Positions 6,796 to 16,085 are shown, counted from the stretch's first letter. The stretch: 64,000 bases of DNA from Streptomyces mirabilis (GCF_039503195.1 NZ_JBCJKP010000001.1:6882001-6946000); one strand, 5' to 3'. Program-made: numbers and translations. Notes: a model not told the origin generated them from the sequence alone.

Positions 6796-8165
6796 AGTCC
6801 CTGGACGTGAAGATCTGGGGGGTCCGCAAGCGCCCCTCAAAGCGGACCTCCTACGACGTCCGATGGGCCGTGGCGGGAAAGGTCTTCTCCGAGACATTTC
6901 GCACCAAAGGCCTGGCGGATCACTACCGGACCAAGCTCATGGCCGTTGCGCGCGACGGCCAGGAATTCGACGACATCACCGGCCTTCCGGACCCGATGGC
7001 CGAGCAAAAGGCCAAGCTCACCTGGTACGACTTCGCCTTGAAGTACTTGGCCATGAAATGGCCGCACGCTGCCCCCAACACCCGCGACGGAATCAATGAA
7101 TCGCTGACCTCGGTGACGATCGCACTCCTCGGCGACCGCCCGGGAAGGCCGGGTGCTCCTTTGATCAGGCAGGCTCTGCGCAACTGGGCGTTTGTCCTCC
7201 CTGGGCCGGCCGGGCGGGAAGCGCCTACCGAGATTGCGAACACCCTGCATTGGATCGCCAAGGCGTCACGCCCGTTGAATGATCTGGCCGATCCTGTGAC
7301 GGCGCGTGAAGTACTCGACTCGTTCAAGATCCGACTCGACGGGAAGTCTGCCGCGGCCGAGACTGTCCGCCGTAAGCGACGTACCTTCGTCAATGCCCTG
7401 CACTACGCCGTTGACCTGGGCGAATTCAAAGAGAACCCTCTGACGGCCGTGCGCTGGCAGAAACCCAAGGTGTCCAGTGAGGTAGATCCGCGCGTGGTGG
7501 TGAATCCGAAGCAGGCTCTCTCGTTGCTCCACGCGGTGTCCTACGTGGGCGGCTACCGCAGAGCCCGCGGTCGTCGACTGGTCGGACTCTTCGCCAGCAT
7601 GTACTTCGCCGGTCTGCGGCCCGCCGAGGCTATCGGCCTGGCCGAAGCTGATCTGACGCTGCCTGAGCAGGGCTGGGGCGCCGTGCTCCTGCACCGCACA
7701 CGCCCGAGCGTCGGCAAGCAGTGGACGGATTCGGGAGAGAGCCACGACGACCGTGGGCTGAAGAACCGGCCGGCCGAAGACGTGCGCCGGGTGCCGATCC
7801 CGCCCCAACTCGTGGTGATCCTCCGCGAACAGCTCGACACCTTCGGGACTGCTGCCGACGGGCGCCTCTTCTACAGCGAGGGCGGGGGAGTGGTTGCCTC
7901 CTCGACCTACTCGCGAGCCTGGCAGGAAGCCCGGACGCTCGCGCTCCCGCCGGCCGCGGTGGCCTCTCCGTTGGCCCGTCGGCCGTACGACCTCCGCCAC
8001 TCCGCGCTGTCGACGTGGCTCAACGCAGGCGTTGACCCGACTGAGGTGGCCGAACGAGCAGGCAACAGTGTTGAGGTCCTGCTCGGTCGGTACGCGAAGT
8101 GCCTGGATGGGCGTCAGGAAGTGGCCAACCGGCGCATCGAGGATCTTCTGAACGAGTACGACTGA
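6792..8165 (+). CDS. int: site-specific tyrosine integrase of the AICE
   Basis: This 457-aa integrase starts at GTG 6792 (GTGA overlap with xis). The N-terminal part binds arm sites, and a SAM-like core-binding domain spans about 70-200. The catalytic domain shows Arg in YFAGLRPAEAIGL (about 274), His/Arg in PYDLRHSAL (about 400-403) and the nucleophile Tyr in LLGRYAKCLDG (about 434). It recombines the element with the 3' end of a tRNA gene. Its stop lies about 230 bases from the 3' end of tRNA-Arg, the standard geometry for an element integrated there. Confidence 0.95.
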   Translation: MKSLDVKIWGVRKRPSKRTSYDVRWAVAGKVFSETFRTKGLADHYRTKLMAVARDGQEFDDITGLPDPMAEQKAKLTWYDFALKYLAMKWPHAAPNTRDGINESLTSVTIALLGDRPGRPGAPLIRQALRNWAFVLPGPAGREAPTEIANTLHWIAKASRPLNDLADPVTAREVLDSFKIRLDGKSAAAETVRRKRRTFVNALHYAVDLGEFKENPLTAVRWQKPKVSSEVDPRVVVNPKQALSLLHAVSYVGGYRRARGRRLVGLFASMYFAGLRPAEAIGLAEADLTLPEQGWGAVLLHRTRPSVGKQWTDSGESHDDRGLKNRPAEDVRRVPIPPQLVVILREQLDTFGTAADGRLFYSEGGGVVASSTYSRAWQEARTLALPPAAVASPLARRPYDLRHSALSTWLNAGVDPTEVAERAGNSVEVLLGRYAKCLDGRQEVANRRIEDLLNEYD

Positions 8166-8193
8166 CAGCGCGAGCGTTGCGCGTCCTACGCTG

Positions 8194-8217
8194 GGCCCCT
8201 GGACTTCTCCGGGGGCC
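8194..8217 (+). terminator. terminator hairpin downstream of int
   Basis: GGCCCC at 8194-8199 pairs with GGGGCC at 8212-8217, followed by TTCGCCGTTTT. It probably ends the repSA-xis-int transcript just before the attachment region. Confidence 0.55.
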
Positions 8218-8337
8218 TTCGCCGTTTTGCGGGGCTGATCAGGGGAAACGTTCCAAGATCCTGTCCACGAATAGTCCACAGGGTCTGGCATAGGGCCGCG
8301 TCGGGTGGCATACGGCTGCACACGGCCGTAGATACGC
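8218..8337. promoter_or_regulatory. attachment arm region between int and tRNA-Arg
   Basis: These 120 bases hold no gene. They contain short repeats that could be integrase arm sites: GTCCAC twice (near 8263 and 8274) and TGGCATA twice (near 8286 and 8307), plus CGGCTGCACACGGCCG. Arm-type sites are expected here because int and the tRNA 3' end flank the region. Assigning individual repeats to integrase or Xis is inference. Confidence 0.35.
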
Positions 8338-8380
8338 GAAGACCCCGGCCTCAGCGTTTCCGCTGATGACGGGGTCTTTG
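8338..8380. terminator. terminator downstream of tRNA-Arg
   Basis: AAGACCCC (8339-8346) pairs with GGGGTCTT (8371-8378). The inner arms TCAGCG and CGCTGA close on a TTTC loop. A-rich and T-rich flanks make it work in both directions. It would end the minus-strand tRNA transcript and insulate it from int. Confidence 0.75.
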
Positions 8381-8396
8381 GGCACCTCATGAGGGG

Positions 8397-8438
8397 TGCC
8401 CCCGGCAGGATTCGAACCTGCGCACACGGCTCCGGAGG
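8397..8438. other. probable AICE attachment site (attR or attL) in the tRNA 3' half
   Basis: The integrase gene faces the 3' end of tRNA-Arg and the tRNA is intact here. The recombination core therefore should lie within the tRNA 3' half, from the anticodon stem to the discriminator base. Integration of this kind restores the tRNA with element-borne sequence. The second copy of the core would mark the other end of the element, which is left of base 1, so the exact core cannot be measured here. Confidence 0.5.
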
Positions 8439-8468
8439 CCGTTGCTCTATCCCCTGAGCTACGGGGGC
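8397..8468 (-). tRNA. tRNA-Arg (anticodon CCG)
   Basis: Read on the minus strand, 72 bases from 8468 down to 8397 fold as a cloverleaf. The acceptor GCCCCCG pairs with CGGGGGC plus discriminator A. The D arm is GCUC/GAGC. The anticodon stem ACGGC/GCCGU has loop CUCCGGA with anticodon CCG, decoding CGG. The T arm is GCAGG-UUCGAAU-CCUGC. CCA is not encoded. It is the integration target of the AICE. Confidence 0.97.
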
Positions 8469-8501
8469 GTGTCGGGCGCGGTGTTCGCGGCGACGGGTAG
8501 A

Positions 8502-8507
8502 ACCCTA
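8502..8507 (-). promoter_or_regulatory. possible -10 element of the tRNA-Arg promoter
   Basis: On the minus strand TAGGGT at 8507-8502 matches the Streptomyces housekeeping -10 consensus TAGRRT and lies 34 bases before the tRNA 5' end. No good -35 is visible at the right distance, so the assignment is tentative. Confidence 0.35.
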
Positions 8508-8680
8508 CCAGCTCTTTCGTGGGGGACTGGCATGGGTTTATGTGGGGGCGGGGCGGTGTTCGAGGGAGGGGGAGTGGAGGCGTCCGCGAGGGGCGTCCTG
8601 GGGGTGGTCGGGACCCCCGCACGGGGGTGGAAGTGGGGAAAACCCGGACGGCGCGGTGGGCGCGGACCTACTCTCGAGTT

Positions 8681-9163
8681 GTGCCAGGCGCGTCCGGCCG
8701 GGTGCTTGTTGTGGACGACAACAAGGTCATCCGGCAGCTGATCAGGGTCAACCTCGAGCTGGAGGGCATCGAGGTCGTGACCGCGGCCGACGGTGCCGAA
8801 TGCCTGGACGTCGTGCATCACGTGCGGCCCGATGTGGTGACCCTGGATGTGGTCATGCCTCGGCTCGACGGGTTGCGTACCGCCGCCCGGCTGCGTGCCG
8901 ACCCCCGGACCCGGAACCTTCCCCTCGCCATCGTCAGTGCCTGTACGCAGTACGAGGTCGAGAGCGGGCTCGACGTCGGCGTTGATGCCTTTCTCGCCAA
9001 GCCCTTCGAGCCTGCCGAACTTGTGCGGCTCGTACGGGAGTTGATGGATCGGAGGGGGAGCGGGGGCGGTGCCGGCGGTGCCTTTGGCGGGGAAGCGTTC
9101 GGTCCCGATGCGCTTGGCGCCGAGGAGCTCGGGGCCGAGGAGGCCCAGCGCGCCGGTCATTGA
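8681..9163 (+). CDS. single-domain response regulator
   Basis: This 160-aa protein consists of one CheY-like receiver plus a 30-residue Gly/Ala/Glu-rich tail. GRVLVVDDNKVIRQ gives the acidic pocket, VTLDVVMPR the phospho-Asp (about residue 56), SACTQ the switch Thr/Ser region and FLAKPFEP the conserved Lys. There is no output domain. GTG 8681 is chosen because the receiver begins a few residues later. The frame stays open upstream to 8519, but that part is low-complexity and overlaps the tRNA promoter. No sensor kinase is adjacent, so it is an orphan that may act by protein contact. Confidence 0.8.
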   Translation: MPGASGRVLVVDDNKVIRQLIRVNLELEGIEVVTAADGAECLDVVHHVRPDVVTLDVVMPRLDGLRTAARLRADPRTRNLPLAIVSACTQYEVESGLDVGVDAFLAKPFEPAELVRLVRELMDRRGSGGGAGGAFGGEAFGPDALGAEELGAEEAQRAGH

Positions 9164-9550
9164 GCGGGCGCCGCGCCGCTGAGGGGTGAGGAGTCGGCGG
9201 TTGGCTCCCCCGCGAGCGTGTGTCCCTCCGTGTGTCGGTGATCCGTCTGTCGGTGATCCGTGTGTCTGTGATCGGTGTTGCGTGAGCGTGGTCGGTGTCC
9301 GTCGTCCGGATGCGGCCCTCGTGCGTTCCGGCCCCACTTCGCCGGCCTTCCCGCGCTCCGTCCGTGTTGCCGTACCCCTTACTCCGTCCACGCCGTCACC
9401 CGGACTCCGACACCACGGCCGACGCTCAACGACGTGGACGGCGACCCCTGTGTCCGTGAGAACACCCTCGCCCTCCGTGCCCCGTCCACATCCCGGACCC
9501 TTGCCAAACCGAGTCGCCTACCCACCCCCCTCCTCCCCTACGCTTGTCCC
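9164..9550. other. gene-free stretch upstream of nrtL with a tandem repeat
   Basis: This 387-base stretch has no convincing gene. It holds the 15-bp tandem repeat at 9230-9274 and then C-rich low-complexity sequence up to the GTG start of nrtL. No clear promoter motif or hairpin could be picked out. Confidence 0.5.
9230..9274. repeat. three tandem 15-bp repeats
   Basis: Three consecutive units (9230-9244, 9245-9259, 9260-9274) share the pattern GTSTGTCKGTGATCS with one to three differences. A fourth, decayed start (GTGTTGCGTG) follows. The repeat is rich in GTG and could be a protein-binding array or a slippage product. Nothing shows which. Confidence 0.7.
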
Positions 9551-10681
9551 GTGACCCCCGTCGAGCTCTCCCGTACCGTGCTGCGCGCGGTGCGTCGTGC
9601 CGTGGACGAGGGTGAGCTGAGCGTGGTCGTGCCGGTGCGGGCGGTGGTGACGCCGCCGGGGCCGGGTGGGTGTGGGGACTACGCCACGAACATCGCGTTG
9701 CAGTTGGCGCGGCCCGCCGGGAGGCCGGCTCGGCAGGTCGCGGAGATCCTGCGGCCCCACCTCACCCGCAGCGAAGGTGTCGCCGACGTCGCGATCACCG
9801 GGCCGGGGTTCCTCAACATTCGGCTGGGGGGTGGCGCGGGCGCCTCACTCGTACGGGAGATCCAGCGCCGAAGTGACGCCTATGGGCACGGCGACATCCT
9901 CGCCGGGCAGATCGTCCCGCTCCGGATCCCGTACGACATCAGGGCCGAAGTCGTCGCCGACACGCTCGTACGGATCGTGGCCACCCAAGGCGGCCGTGCG
10001 GAGGTGCGCCACATCCATATCCATCCCTCGTGCGCCGAGCCCGCCGGCACCGACCCCTCGCAGGCCAAGACACACGGCAATGACCCCTCGCCCGCCGAGC
10101 CCCCCCGCACCAACGCGCCGCAGGTCGATCCCGCGCGCCCCCACCGTCTCCACCGCCCGCGCCCCCAGATCACAACCCTGCGCCCCACCCCCGCCCCGGA
10201 AGACCCCACCCCCCTCGGCCCCGACGCCGCCCGGTGGGCCCTGCTGCACCCCGCGTCCCACGACCGGCCGCGGATCAGTGCCGATCACCTGCTGCAGCGG
10301 GAGAGCAACCCCCTCTTCCGGGTCCGGTACGCCCACGCCCGCACCCGGGCCCTCACCCGCAACGCCGCCGCGCTCGGCTGCACCGGCGACCCCGGTGACG
10401 TACCCGAAGACGTATCCGGCGGCGGCGAGCTCGTCGGGGCGCTCGCCGGGTATCCGGCCGTGCTGACGCAGGCGGCCCTGCACCGCGCGCCCGACCGGCT
10501 CGCCCGGCACCTCGTCACCACCGCCGACGCCCTCCTCGCCTTCCAGCACACCGTGCTGCCGCTCGGCGACGAGAAACCCTCGGCCGCCCACCGCGCCCGG
10601 CTCGCGCTCGCCGAAGCCGCCGGGACGGTGCTGGCCGGCGGCCTGTCCCTGCTCGGCATCAGCGCCCCTGACTATCTGTGA
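9551..10681 (+). CDS. nrtL: ArgS-related anticodon-binding protein NrtL
   Basis: This 376-aa protein looks like arginyl-tRNA synthetase with its catalytic core removed. Residues 1-110 match the ArgRS N-terminal domain ([20 protein letters not shown], then [16 protein letters not shown]). Residues about 245-376 match the DALR anticodon-binding domain ([18 protein letters not shown], ending [11 protein letters not shown]). No HIGH or KMSKS signature is present. The linker (about 155-215) is low-complexity, built from short PSxAExxxT-like units and a [10 protein letters not shown] stretch. It cannot charge tRNA, and a binding or regulatory role is inference. GTG 9551 begins the ArgRS homology. 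lysA follows directly, as it follows the true argS in Corynebacterium. Confidence 0.85.
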   Translation: MTPVELSRTVLRAVRRAVDEGELSVVVPVRAVVTPPGPGGCGDYATNIALQLARPAGRPARQVAEILRPHLTRSEGVADVAITGPGFLNIRLGGGAGASLVREIQRRSDAYGHGDILAGQIVPLRIPYDIRAEVVADTLVRIVATQGGRAEVRHIHIHPSCAEPAGTDPSQAKTHGNDPSPAEPPRTNAPQVDPARPHRLHRPRPQITTLRPTPAPEDPTPLGPDAARWALLHPASHDRPRISADHLLQRESNPLFRVRYAHARTRALTRNAAALGCTGDPGDVPEDVSGGGELVGALAGYPAVLTQAALHRAPDRLARHLVTTADALLAFQHTVLPLGDEKPSAAHRARLALAEAAGTVLAGGLSLLGISAPDYL

Positions 10682-10698
10682 CCGTCTGTGAGAGAAAA

Positions 10699-12090
10699 AT
10701 GAGCCGTTCCGCACACCCCGCCGGGCCCCGTCACGCCGATGTCCTCACCGAGGGCCATTACAGCGCCCCGCCCGCCGACCTCAACGCCCTCGACCCCAAG
10801 GTCTGGGCGCACACCGTCAGCCGTACGGACGACGGAGTCGTCAGCGTCGGTGGGATGGAAGTGACCAGGCTCGCCGAAGAGTTCGGCACCCCCGCCTACT
10901 TCCTCGACGAGACCGACTTCCGCGAGCGCGCCCGTGCCTGGCGGACCGCCTTCGGGCACGACGCCGACGTCTTCTACGCCGGGAAGGCCTTCCTCTCGCG
11001 CGCCGTCGTGCGGTGGCTGCACGAGGAGGGGCTCAACCTCGACGTGTGCTCCGGCGGTGAGCTCGCCACCGCCCTCTCCGCCGGGATGCCCGCCGACCGC
11101 ATCGCCTTCCACGGCAACAACAAGTCCGAGGAAGAGATCACCACCGCCATCGTGAGCGGGGTCGGGCGGATCGTTCTCGACTCCTTCCAGGAGATCGTCC
11201 GCGTCGCCCACATCGCGCGGTCCCTCGGCAAGCGGCAGCGGGTGCAGATCCGCGTGACCGTGGGGGTCGAGGCGCACACCCACGAGTTCATCGCCACCGC
11301 CCACGAGGACCAGAAGTTCGGGATCGCGCTGGCCGACGGGGAGGCCGCGGAGGCGGTACGGCGGGCGCTCGCGCTCGACGGGCTCGAGCTCGTGGGCATC
11401 CACTCGCACATCGGTTCGCAGATCTTCGACATGGCCGGGTTCGAGGTCGCCGCCCGGCGGGTGGTGTCGCTGCTGGCCGCCGTTCGTGACGAGCACGGGG
11501 TCGAGCTGCCCGAGATCGACCTCGGTGGTGGTCTCGGCATCGCGTACACGAGTGACGACGATCCCCGCGAGCCGCACGAGATCGCGAAGGCGCTGGGCGA
11601 GATCGTCACGCGGGAGTGCGAGGCCGCGAAGCTGCGGACACCTCGGATCTCGGTCGAGCCGGGGCGGGCCATCGTCGGGCCCACCGCCTTCACGCTCTAC
11701 GAGGTCGGCACCATCAAGCCGCTCGATGGGCTGCGGACGTACGTCTCCGTCGACGGGGGCATGTCCGACAACATCCGGACCGCGCTGTACGACGCCGAGT
11801 ACAGCGTCGCCCTCGTCTCGCGCACCTCCGACGCCGAGCCCATGCTCGTCCGTGTCGTCGGCAAGCACTGTGAGAGTGGCGACATCGTGGTCAAGGACGC
11901 CTTCCTGCCCTCCGACCTGGCCCCCGGCGACCTCATCGCCGTACCCGCCACGGGTGCCTACTGCCGGTCCATGGCCAGCAACTACAACCACGCCCTGCGC
12001 CCGCCGGTCGTCGCCGTGCGCGACGGCGAGGCCCGGGTGATCGTCCGTCGGGAGACGGAGGAGGACCTCCTGCGGCTCGACGTCGGATGA
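10699..12090 (+). CDS. lysA: diaminopimelate decarboxylase
   Basis: This 463-aa PLP enzyme decarboxylates meso-diaminopimelate to L-lysine. The PLP Lys is in FYAGKAFLS (about residue 96). HSHIGSQI, the glycine-rich [10 protein letters not shown] and EPGRAIVGP bind cofactor and substrate, and [17 protein letters not shown] is the C-terminal active-site strand. ATG 10699 has GAGAG upstream. GTG 10678, which overlaps the nrtL stop as GTGA, is an alternative start that adds 7 residues. The tight junction indicates nrtL-lysA co-transcription. hom follows after a 240-base gap. Confidence 0.95.
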   Translation: MSRSAHPAGPRHADVLTEGHYSAPPADLNALDPKVWAHTVSRTDDGVVSVGGMEVTRLAEEFGTPAYFLDETDFRERARAWRTAFGHDADVFYAGKAFLSRAVVRWLHEEGLNLDVCSGGELATALSAGMPADRIAFHGNNKSEEEITTAIVSGVGRIVLDSFQEIVRVAHIARSLGKRQRVQIRVTVGVEAHTHEFIATAHEDQKFGIALADGEAAEAVRRALALDGLELVGIHSHIGSQIFDMAGFEVAARRVVSLLAAVRDEHGVELPEIDLGGGLGIAYTSDDDPREPHEIAKALGEIVTRECEAAKLRTPRISVEPGRAIVGPTAFTLYEVGTIKPLDGLRTYVSVDGGMSDNIRTALYDAEYSVALVSRTSDAEPMLVRVVGKHCESGDIVVKDAFLPSDLAPGDLIAVPATGAYCRSMASNYNHALRPPVVAVRDGEARVIVRRETEEDLLRLDVG

Positions 12091-12094
12091 CCGG

Positions 12095-12187
12095 CCGGTC
12101 GGGGGAGGAACGACCGTGGCTGGTCGGGGGAGGAACGACCGTGGCTGGTGGAGGTCGGAACGACCGGCTGATCGAGGTCGGAACGGA
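12095..12187. repeat. imperfect ~25-bp tandem repeat downstream of lysA
   Basis: Units lie at 12095-12119 and 12120-12144, differing by one base, then two decayed units at about 12145-12168 and 12169-12187. The shared core is GGAACGACCGTGG or GGTCGGAACGACCGG. The array fills the gap between lysA and the hom leader. Near-perfect neighbouring copies suggest recent slippage or duplication. Confidence 0.8.
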
Positions 12188-12329
12188 CGGTTGGCGCAGG
12201 TGGAAGATCTCCTGCCGCCGCCTGTCGGAAAAATGAAATAGATGTCTCACGATCCGGACCAGGGATAGAAACTCCCGTCCGGTGAGTGAGACTGGTCCAA
12301 CCGTAGACGGTATGAGGAAACGAGGTCGG

Positions 12330-13622
12330 ATGATGCGTACGCGTCCGCTGAAGGTGGCGCTGCTGGGCTGTGGGGTTGTCGGCTCAGAGGTGGCGCGCAT
12401 CATGACGACGCACGCCGACGACCTCGCGGCCAGGATCGGGGCCCCCGTCGAGCTGGCGGGCGTGGCCGTCCGCCGGCCCTCCAAGGTGCGCGAGGGCATC
12501 GACCCCGAGCTCGTCACCACCGACGCCACCGCCCTCGTCAAACGCGGGGACATCGACGTCGTCGTCGAGGTCATCGGCGGTATCGAGCCCGCCCGCTCCC
12601 TCATCACCACCGCCTTCGAGCACGGCGCCTCCGTCGTCTCCGCCAACAAGGCGCTCCTCGCCCAGGACGGGGCGGCCCTGCACGCGGCGGCGGAGGCGAA
12701 CGACCGGGACCTCTACTACGAGGCCGCCGTCGCCGGCGCCATCCCGCTGATCCGGCCGCTGCGCGAGTCCCTCGCCGGTGACAAGATCAACCGCGTGATG
12801 GGGATCGTCAACGGGACGACGAACTTCATCCTGGACAAGATGGACTCCACCGGGGCCGGCTATCAGGAAGCCCTCGACGAGGCCACCGCGCTCGGGTACG
12901 CCGAAGCCGACCCGACCGCCGACGTCGAGGCGTTCGACGCGGCCGCCAAGGCCGCCATCCTCGCCGGAATCGCCTTCCACACCCGTGTGCGCCTCGACGA
13001 CGTGTACCGCGAGGGCATGACGGAGGTCACCGCCGCCGACTTCGCCTCGGCGAAGGAGATGGGCTGCACCATCAAGCTGCTCGCCATCTGTGAGCGGGCG
13101 GCGGACGGGGGATCGGTGACGGCGCGCGTGCATCCGGCGATGATTCCGCTGAGCCACCCCCTCGCCTCCGTGCGCGGCGCGTACAACGCGGTGTTCGTCG
13201 AGTCGGATGCCGCCGGGCAGCTCATGTTCTACGGGCCGGGCGCCGGCGGCGCCCCGACCGCTTCCGCCGTGCTCGGTGACCTCGTCGCCGTCTGCCGCAA
13301 CAAGCTCAGCGGCGCGACCGGGCCCGGCGACTCCGCGTACACCCAGCTGCCCGTCTCGCCCATGGGCGAGGTCGTGACGCGCTACCACATCAGCCTCGAC
13401 GTGGCGGACAAACCTGGTGTTCTCGCCCAGGTGGCCACCGTTTTCGCCGAGCACGGCGTATCGATCGATACGGTGCGCCAGCAGGGCAAGGACGGCGAGG
13501 CCTCTCTCGTCGTCGTCACCCACCGAGCGTCCGACGCGTCCCTGAACGGGACCGTGCAGGCGCTGCGCAGCCTCGACACCGTGCGGGGTGTCGCCAGCAT
13601 CATGCGGGTTGAAGGAGAGTAA
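12330..13622 (+). CDS. hom: homoserine dehydrogenase
   Basis: This 430-aa enzyme reduces aspartate semialdehyde to homoserine with NAD(P)H. The Rossmann motif is LLGCGVVGSEVA at the N terminus. The catalytic region carries GIVNGTTNFILDKM, EAxAxGYAEADPTxDVEG-like residues and K in FDAAAKAAILA. The last 80 residues are an ACT domain (YHISLDVADKPGVLAQVATV), the usual site of threonine feedback. ATG 12330 (or 12333) is chosen because GAGG lies at 12322-12325. GTG 12282 and ATG 12312 would add residues without homology. thrC starts 6 bases after the stop. Confidence 0.95.
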   Translation: MMRTRPLKVALLGCGVVGSEVARIMTTHADDLAARIGAPVELAGVAVRRPSKVREGIDPELVTTDATALVKRGDIDVVVEVIGGIEPARSLITTAFEHGASVVSANKALLAQDGAALHAAAEANDRDLYYEAAVAGAIPLIRPLRESLAGDKINRVMGIVNGTTNFILDKMDSTGAGYQEALDEATALGYAEADPTADVEAFDAAAKAAILAGIAFHTRVRLDDVYREGMTEVTAADFASAKEMGCTIKLLAICERAADGGSVTARVHPAMIPLSHPLASVRGAYNAVFVESDAAGQLMFYGPGAGGAPTASAVLGDLVAVCRNKLSGATGPGDSAYTQLPVSPMGEVVTRYHISLDVADKPGVLAQVATVFAEHGVSIDTVRQQGKDGEASLVVVTHRASDASLNGTVQALRSLDTVRGVASIMRVEGE

Positions 13623-13628
13623 CCAGCA

Positions 13629-14687
13629 ATGACCCACCAGTGGCGCGGAATCATCGAGGAGTACCGGGACCGGCTTCCGGTGTCCGACAGCACGCCGGTC
13701 GTGACGCTCCGTGAGGGCGGTACGCCGCTCGTGCCCGCGCAGGTGCTCTCCGAGCGCACGGGCTGCGAGGTCCACCTGAAGGTGGAGGGCGCCAACCCGA
13801 CCGGGTCCTTCAAGGACCGCGGTATGACCATGGCCATCACGCGGGCCAAGGAGGAGGGCGCGAAGGCCGTCATCTGTGCCTCCACGGGCAACACGTCCGC
13901 CTCCGCCGCCGCGTACGCCGTGCGTGCGGGCATGGTGTGTGCCGTGCTCGTCCCGCAGGGCAAGATCGCCATCGGCAAGATGGGCCAGGCCCTCGTGCAC
14001 GGGGCGAAGATCCTCCAGGTCGACGGCAACTTCGACGACTGCCTGACGCTCGCGCGCTCGCTGTCCGACAACTACCCCGTGGCGCTGGTCAATTCGGTCA
14101 ACCCGGTGCGCATCGAGGGCCAGAAGACCGCCGCCTTCGAGATCGTGGACATGCTCGGCGACGCGCCCGACATCCACGTCCTGCCGGTGGGCAACGCGGG
14201 CAACATCACCGCGTACTGGAAGGGCTACACGGAGTACGCCGCCGACGGCATCGCCGGGCGCACCCCGCGCATGTGGGGCTTCCAGGCCTCCGGTTCCGCG
14301 CCCATCGTGCGCGGCGAGGTCGTCAAGGACCCGTCGACGATCGCCACGGCGATCCGCATCGGCAACCCTGCCTCGTGGAAGTTCGCGCTGGCCGCGCGGG
14401 ACGAGTCCGGCGGCTTCATCGACGAGGTGACGGACCGTGAGATCCTGCGCGCCTACCGGCTGTTGGCTGCGCAGGAGGGCGTTTTCGTCGAGCCCGCGTC
14501 CGCCGCGTCGGTCGCCGGTCTGCTGAAGGCCGCCGAGCAGGGCAAGGTCGATCCCGGCCAGCGGATCGTCTGCACGGTCACTGGAAACGGGCTCAAGGAT
14601 CCGGACTGGGCCGTTGCGGGCGCCCCGCAACCGGTTACCGTTCCTGTGGACGCGGCCGCGGCGGCGGAGCGGCTCGGACTCGCGTAA
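13629..14687 (+). CDS. thrC: threonine synthase
   Basis: This 352-aa fold-type II PLP enzyme converts O-phosphohomoserine to threonine. The PLP Lys is in [11 protein letters not shown] at about residue 61. [14 protein letters not shown] is the phosphate/substrate loop and [13 protein letters not shown] binds the cofactor phosphate. The length fits the short ThrC class of actinobacteria. It is in an operon with hom (6-base spacing; GGAG in the hom C terminus acts as ribosome site). thrB is not part of the same tight unit: 468 bases separate them. Confidence 0.96.
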   Translation: MTHQWRGIIEEYRDRLPVSDSTPVVTLREGGTPLVPAQVLSERTGCEVHLKVEGANPTGSFKDRGMTMAITRAKEEGAKAVICASTGNTSASAAAYAVRAGMVCAVLVPQGKIAIGKMGQALVHGAKILQVDGNFDDCLTLARSLSDNYPVALVNSVNPVRIEGQKTAAFEIVDMLGDAPDIHVLPVGNAGNITAYWKGYTEYAADGIAGRTPRMWGFQASGSAPIVRGEVVKDPSTIATAIRIGNPASWKFALAARDESGGFIDEVTDREILRAYRLLAAQEGVFVEPASAASVAGLLKAAEQGKVDPGQRIVCTVTGNGLKDPDWAVAGAPQPVTVPVDAAAAAERLGLA

Positions 14688-15155
14688 GGCAAAAGGGCCG
14701 TATGGCAAAGGGGCTCGGACCGGCGGACGGCGGGGTGGGCAGAGTGGCGTAAAGCCGCCTGGCGTACATCCGCCAAATGCCGTCGGGGCCTGTCAGAGGC
14801 CATCAGCGGCGGGCGGAATTCGCCAGAAGTTGGCGGAATCCGGCCCCTGTCAAGGTCACCCCTACCGCAACCCGACAGGGGGTGCACGGGGGGCTTACGA
14901 CACGCATCGTGCGCCTCCTGTGCGCCCTATGTCGCCACAGAACCTTCCTTCGATAGGCTGTACCGAACCCGCCCGCCGCATATGCCGCGGTGCCGCGCCG
15001 TCGGTGCAGTCAGGACAGTCACTGCGGTCTCCGGGTCTTCCGTACGTATCGCAGTCCCTCTCTCAGTTCATCCGAGTTCATCCGAAACACGCAGTTCCTC
15101 TCGCAGCACATCGAAAATCTCGTACATCACGCAGCTCAAGGAGAGTCATCGAGCG
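14688..15155. other. thrC-thrB intergenic region
   Basis: This 468-base region has no convincing gene. It holds a small hairpin (GGCCT/AGGCC, 14787-14801). The inverted pair CCGCCAA (near 14770) and TTGGCGG (near 14833) could be an operator. TAGGCT at 14954-14959 could serve as a -10, but with no good -35. It ends in AAGGAGAG upstream of thrB. The size and these signals suggest thrB has its own promoter. Confidence 0.4.
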
Positions 15156-16085
15156 ATGGCCGGTCCAGCGTTCCGCGCCGCCGCCGTCCGGGTGCGCGTC
15201 CCCGCCACCAGCGCCAACCTCGGGCCGGGCTTCGACGCCTTCGGCCTGTCACTGGGGCTGTACGACGACGTGGTCGTCCGGGTGGCCGACTCCGGGCTGC
15301 ACATCGACATCGCAGGTGAGGGCAGCGAGACGCTGCCCCGCGACGAGAATCACCTCCTCGTACGCTCCCTGCGCACCGCCTTCGATCTGCTGGGCGGACA
15401 ACCGCGCGGCCTCGAGATCGTCTGCGCCAATCGCATTCCGCACGGGCGGGGCCTCGGCTCCTCCTCGGCCGCCATCTGCGCCGGAATCGTCGCCGCGCGC
15501 GCCGTGACCATAGGCGGCGACAGCAAACTCGACGACACCGCGCTTCTTGAGCTCGCCACCGAGATCGAGGGCCATCCCGACAATGTCGCGGCCTGTCTGC
15601 TCGGCGGATTCACGCTCTCCTGGATGGAGGCCGGAGCCGCGCGGGCGATCAGGATGGACCCTGCCGATTCCATCGTTCCGGTGGTTTTCGTTCCCGGAAA
15701 GCCGGTTCTCACCGAGACCGCGCGCGGTCTGCTGCCGCGCACCGTTCCGCACGTCGACGCCGCCGCCAACGCGGGCCGGGCCGCACTGCTCGTCGAGGCC
15801 CTCAGCCGGCGCCCCGAGCTGCTGCTGCCCGCCACCGAGGACCGGCTGCACCAGGAGTACCGCGCCCCGGCCATGCCGGAGAGCGCGGCGCTGGTGGAGC
15901 GGCTGCGGGCCGACGGCATCCCCGCGGTGATCTCCGGCGCGGGCCCCACAGTCCTCGCGCTGGCCGACGAGGAATCCGCCGACAAGGTCGCCCATCTCGC
16001 AGGTCAGGGCTGGGCCGCCAATCGGCTGGACCTCGACGAGGCGGGGGCGTGCGTTCTACCGCTCGCCCCGGCGGGCGTCCATTAA
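15156..16085 (+). CDS. thrB: homoserine kinase
   Basis: This 309-aa GHMP-family kinase phosphorylates homoserine with ATP. VRVPATSANLGPGFDAFG is the N-terminal substrate strand. PHGRGLGSSSAAICAG is the GHMP phosphate-binding loop (about residues 94-108). ISGAGPTVLAL is motif 3 near the C terminus. ATG 15156 is preceded by AAGGAGAG at 15138-15145. With hom and thrC it completes the branch from aspartate semialdehyde to threonine. Confidence 0.95.
   Translation: MAGPAFRAAAVRVRVPATSANLGPGFDAFGLSLGLYDDVVVRVADSGLHIDIAGEGSETLPRDENHLLVRSLRTAFDLLGGQPRGLEIVCANRIPHGRGLGSSSAAICAGIVAARAVTIGGDSKLDDTALLELATEIEGHPDNVAACLLGGFTLSWMEAGAARAIRMDPADSIVPVVFVPGKPVLTETARGLLPRTVPHVDAAANAGRAALLVEALSRRPELLLPATEDRLHQEYRAPAMPESAALVERLRADGIPAVISGAGPTVLALADEESADKVAHLAGQGWAANRLDLDEAGACVLPLAPAGVH

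Noticed and set aside
8519-8680. Upstream extension of the response regulator to 8519
   Set aside because: The added 54 residues are Gly/Arg low complexity and the receiver domain starts just after GTG 8681.
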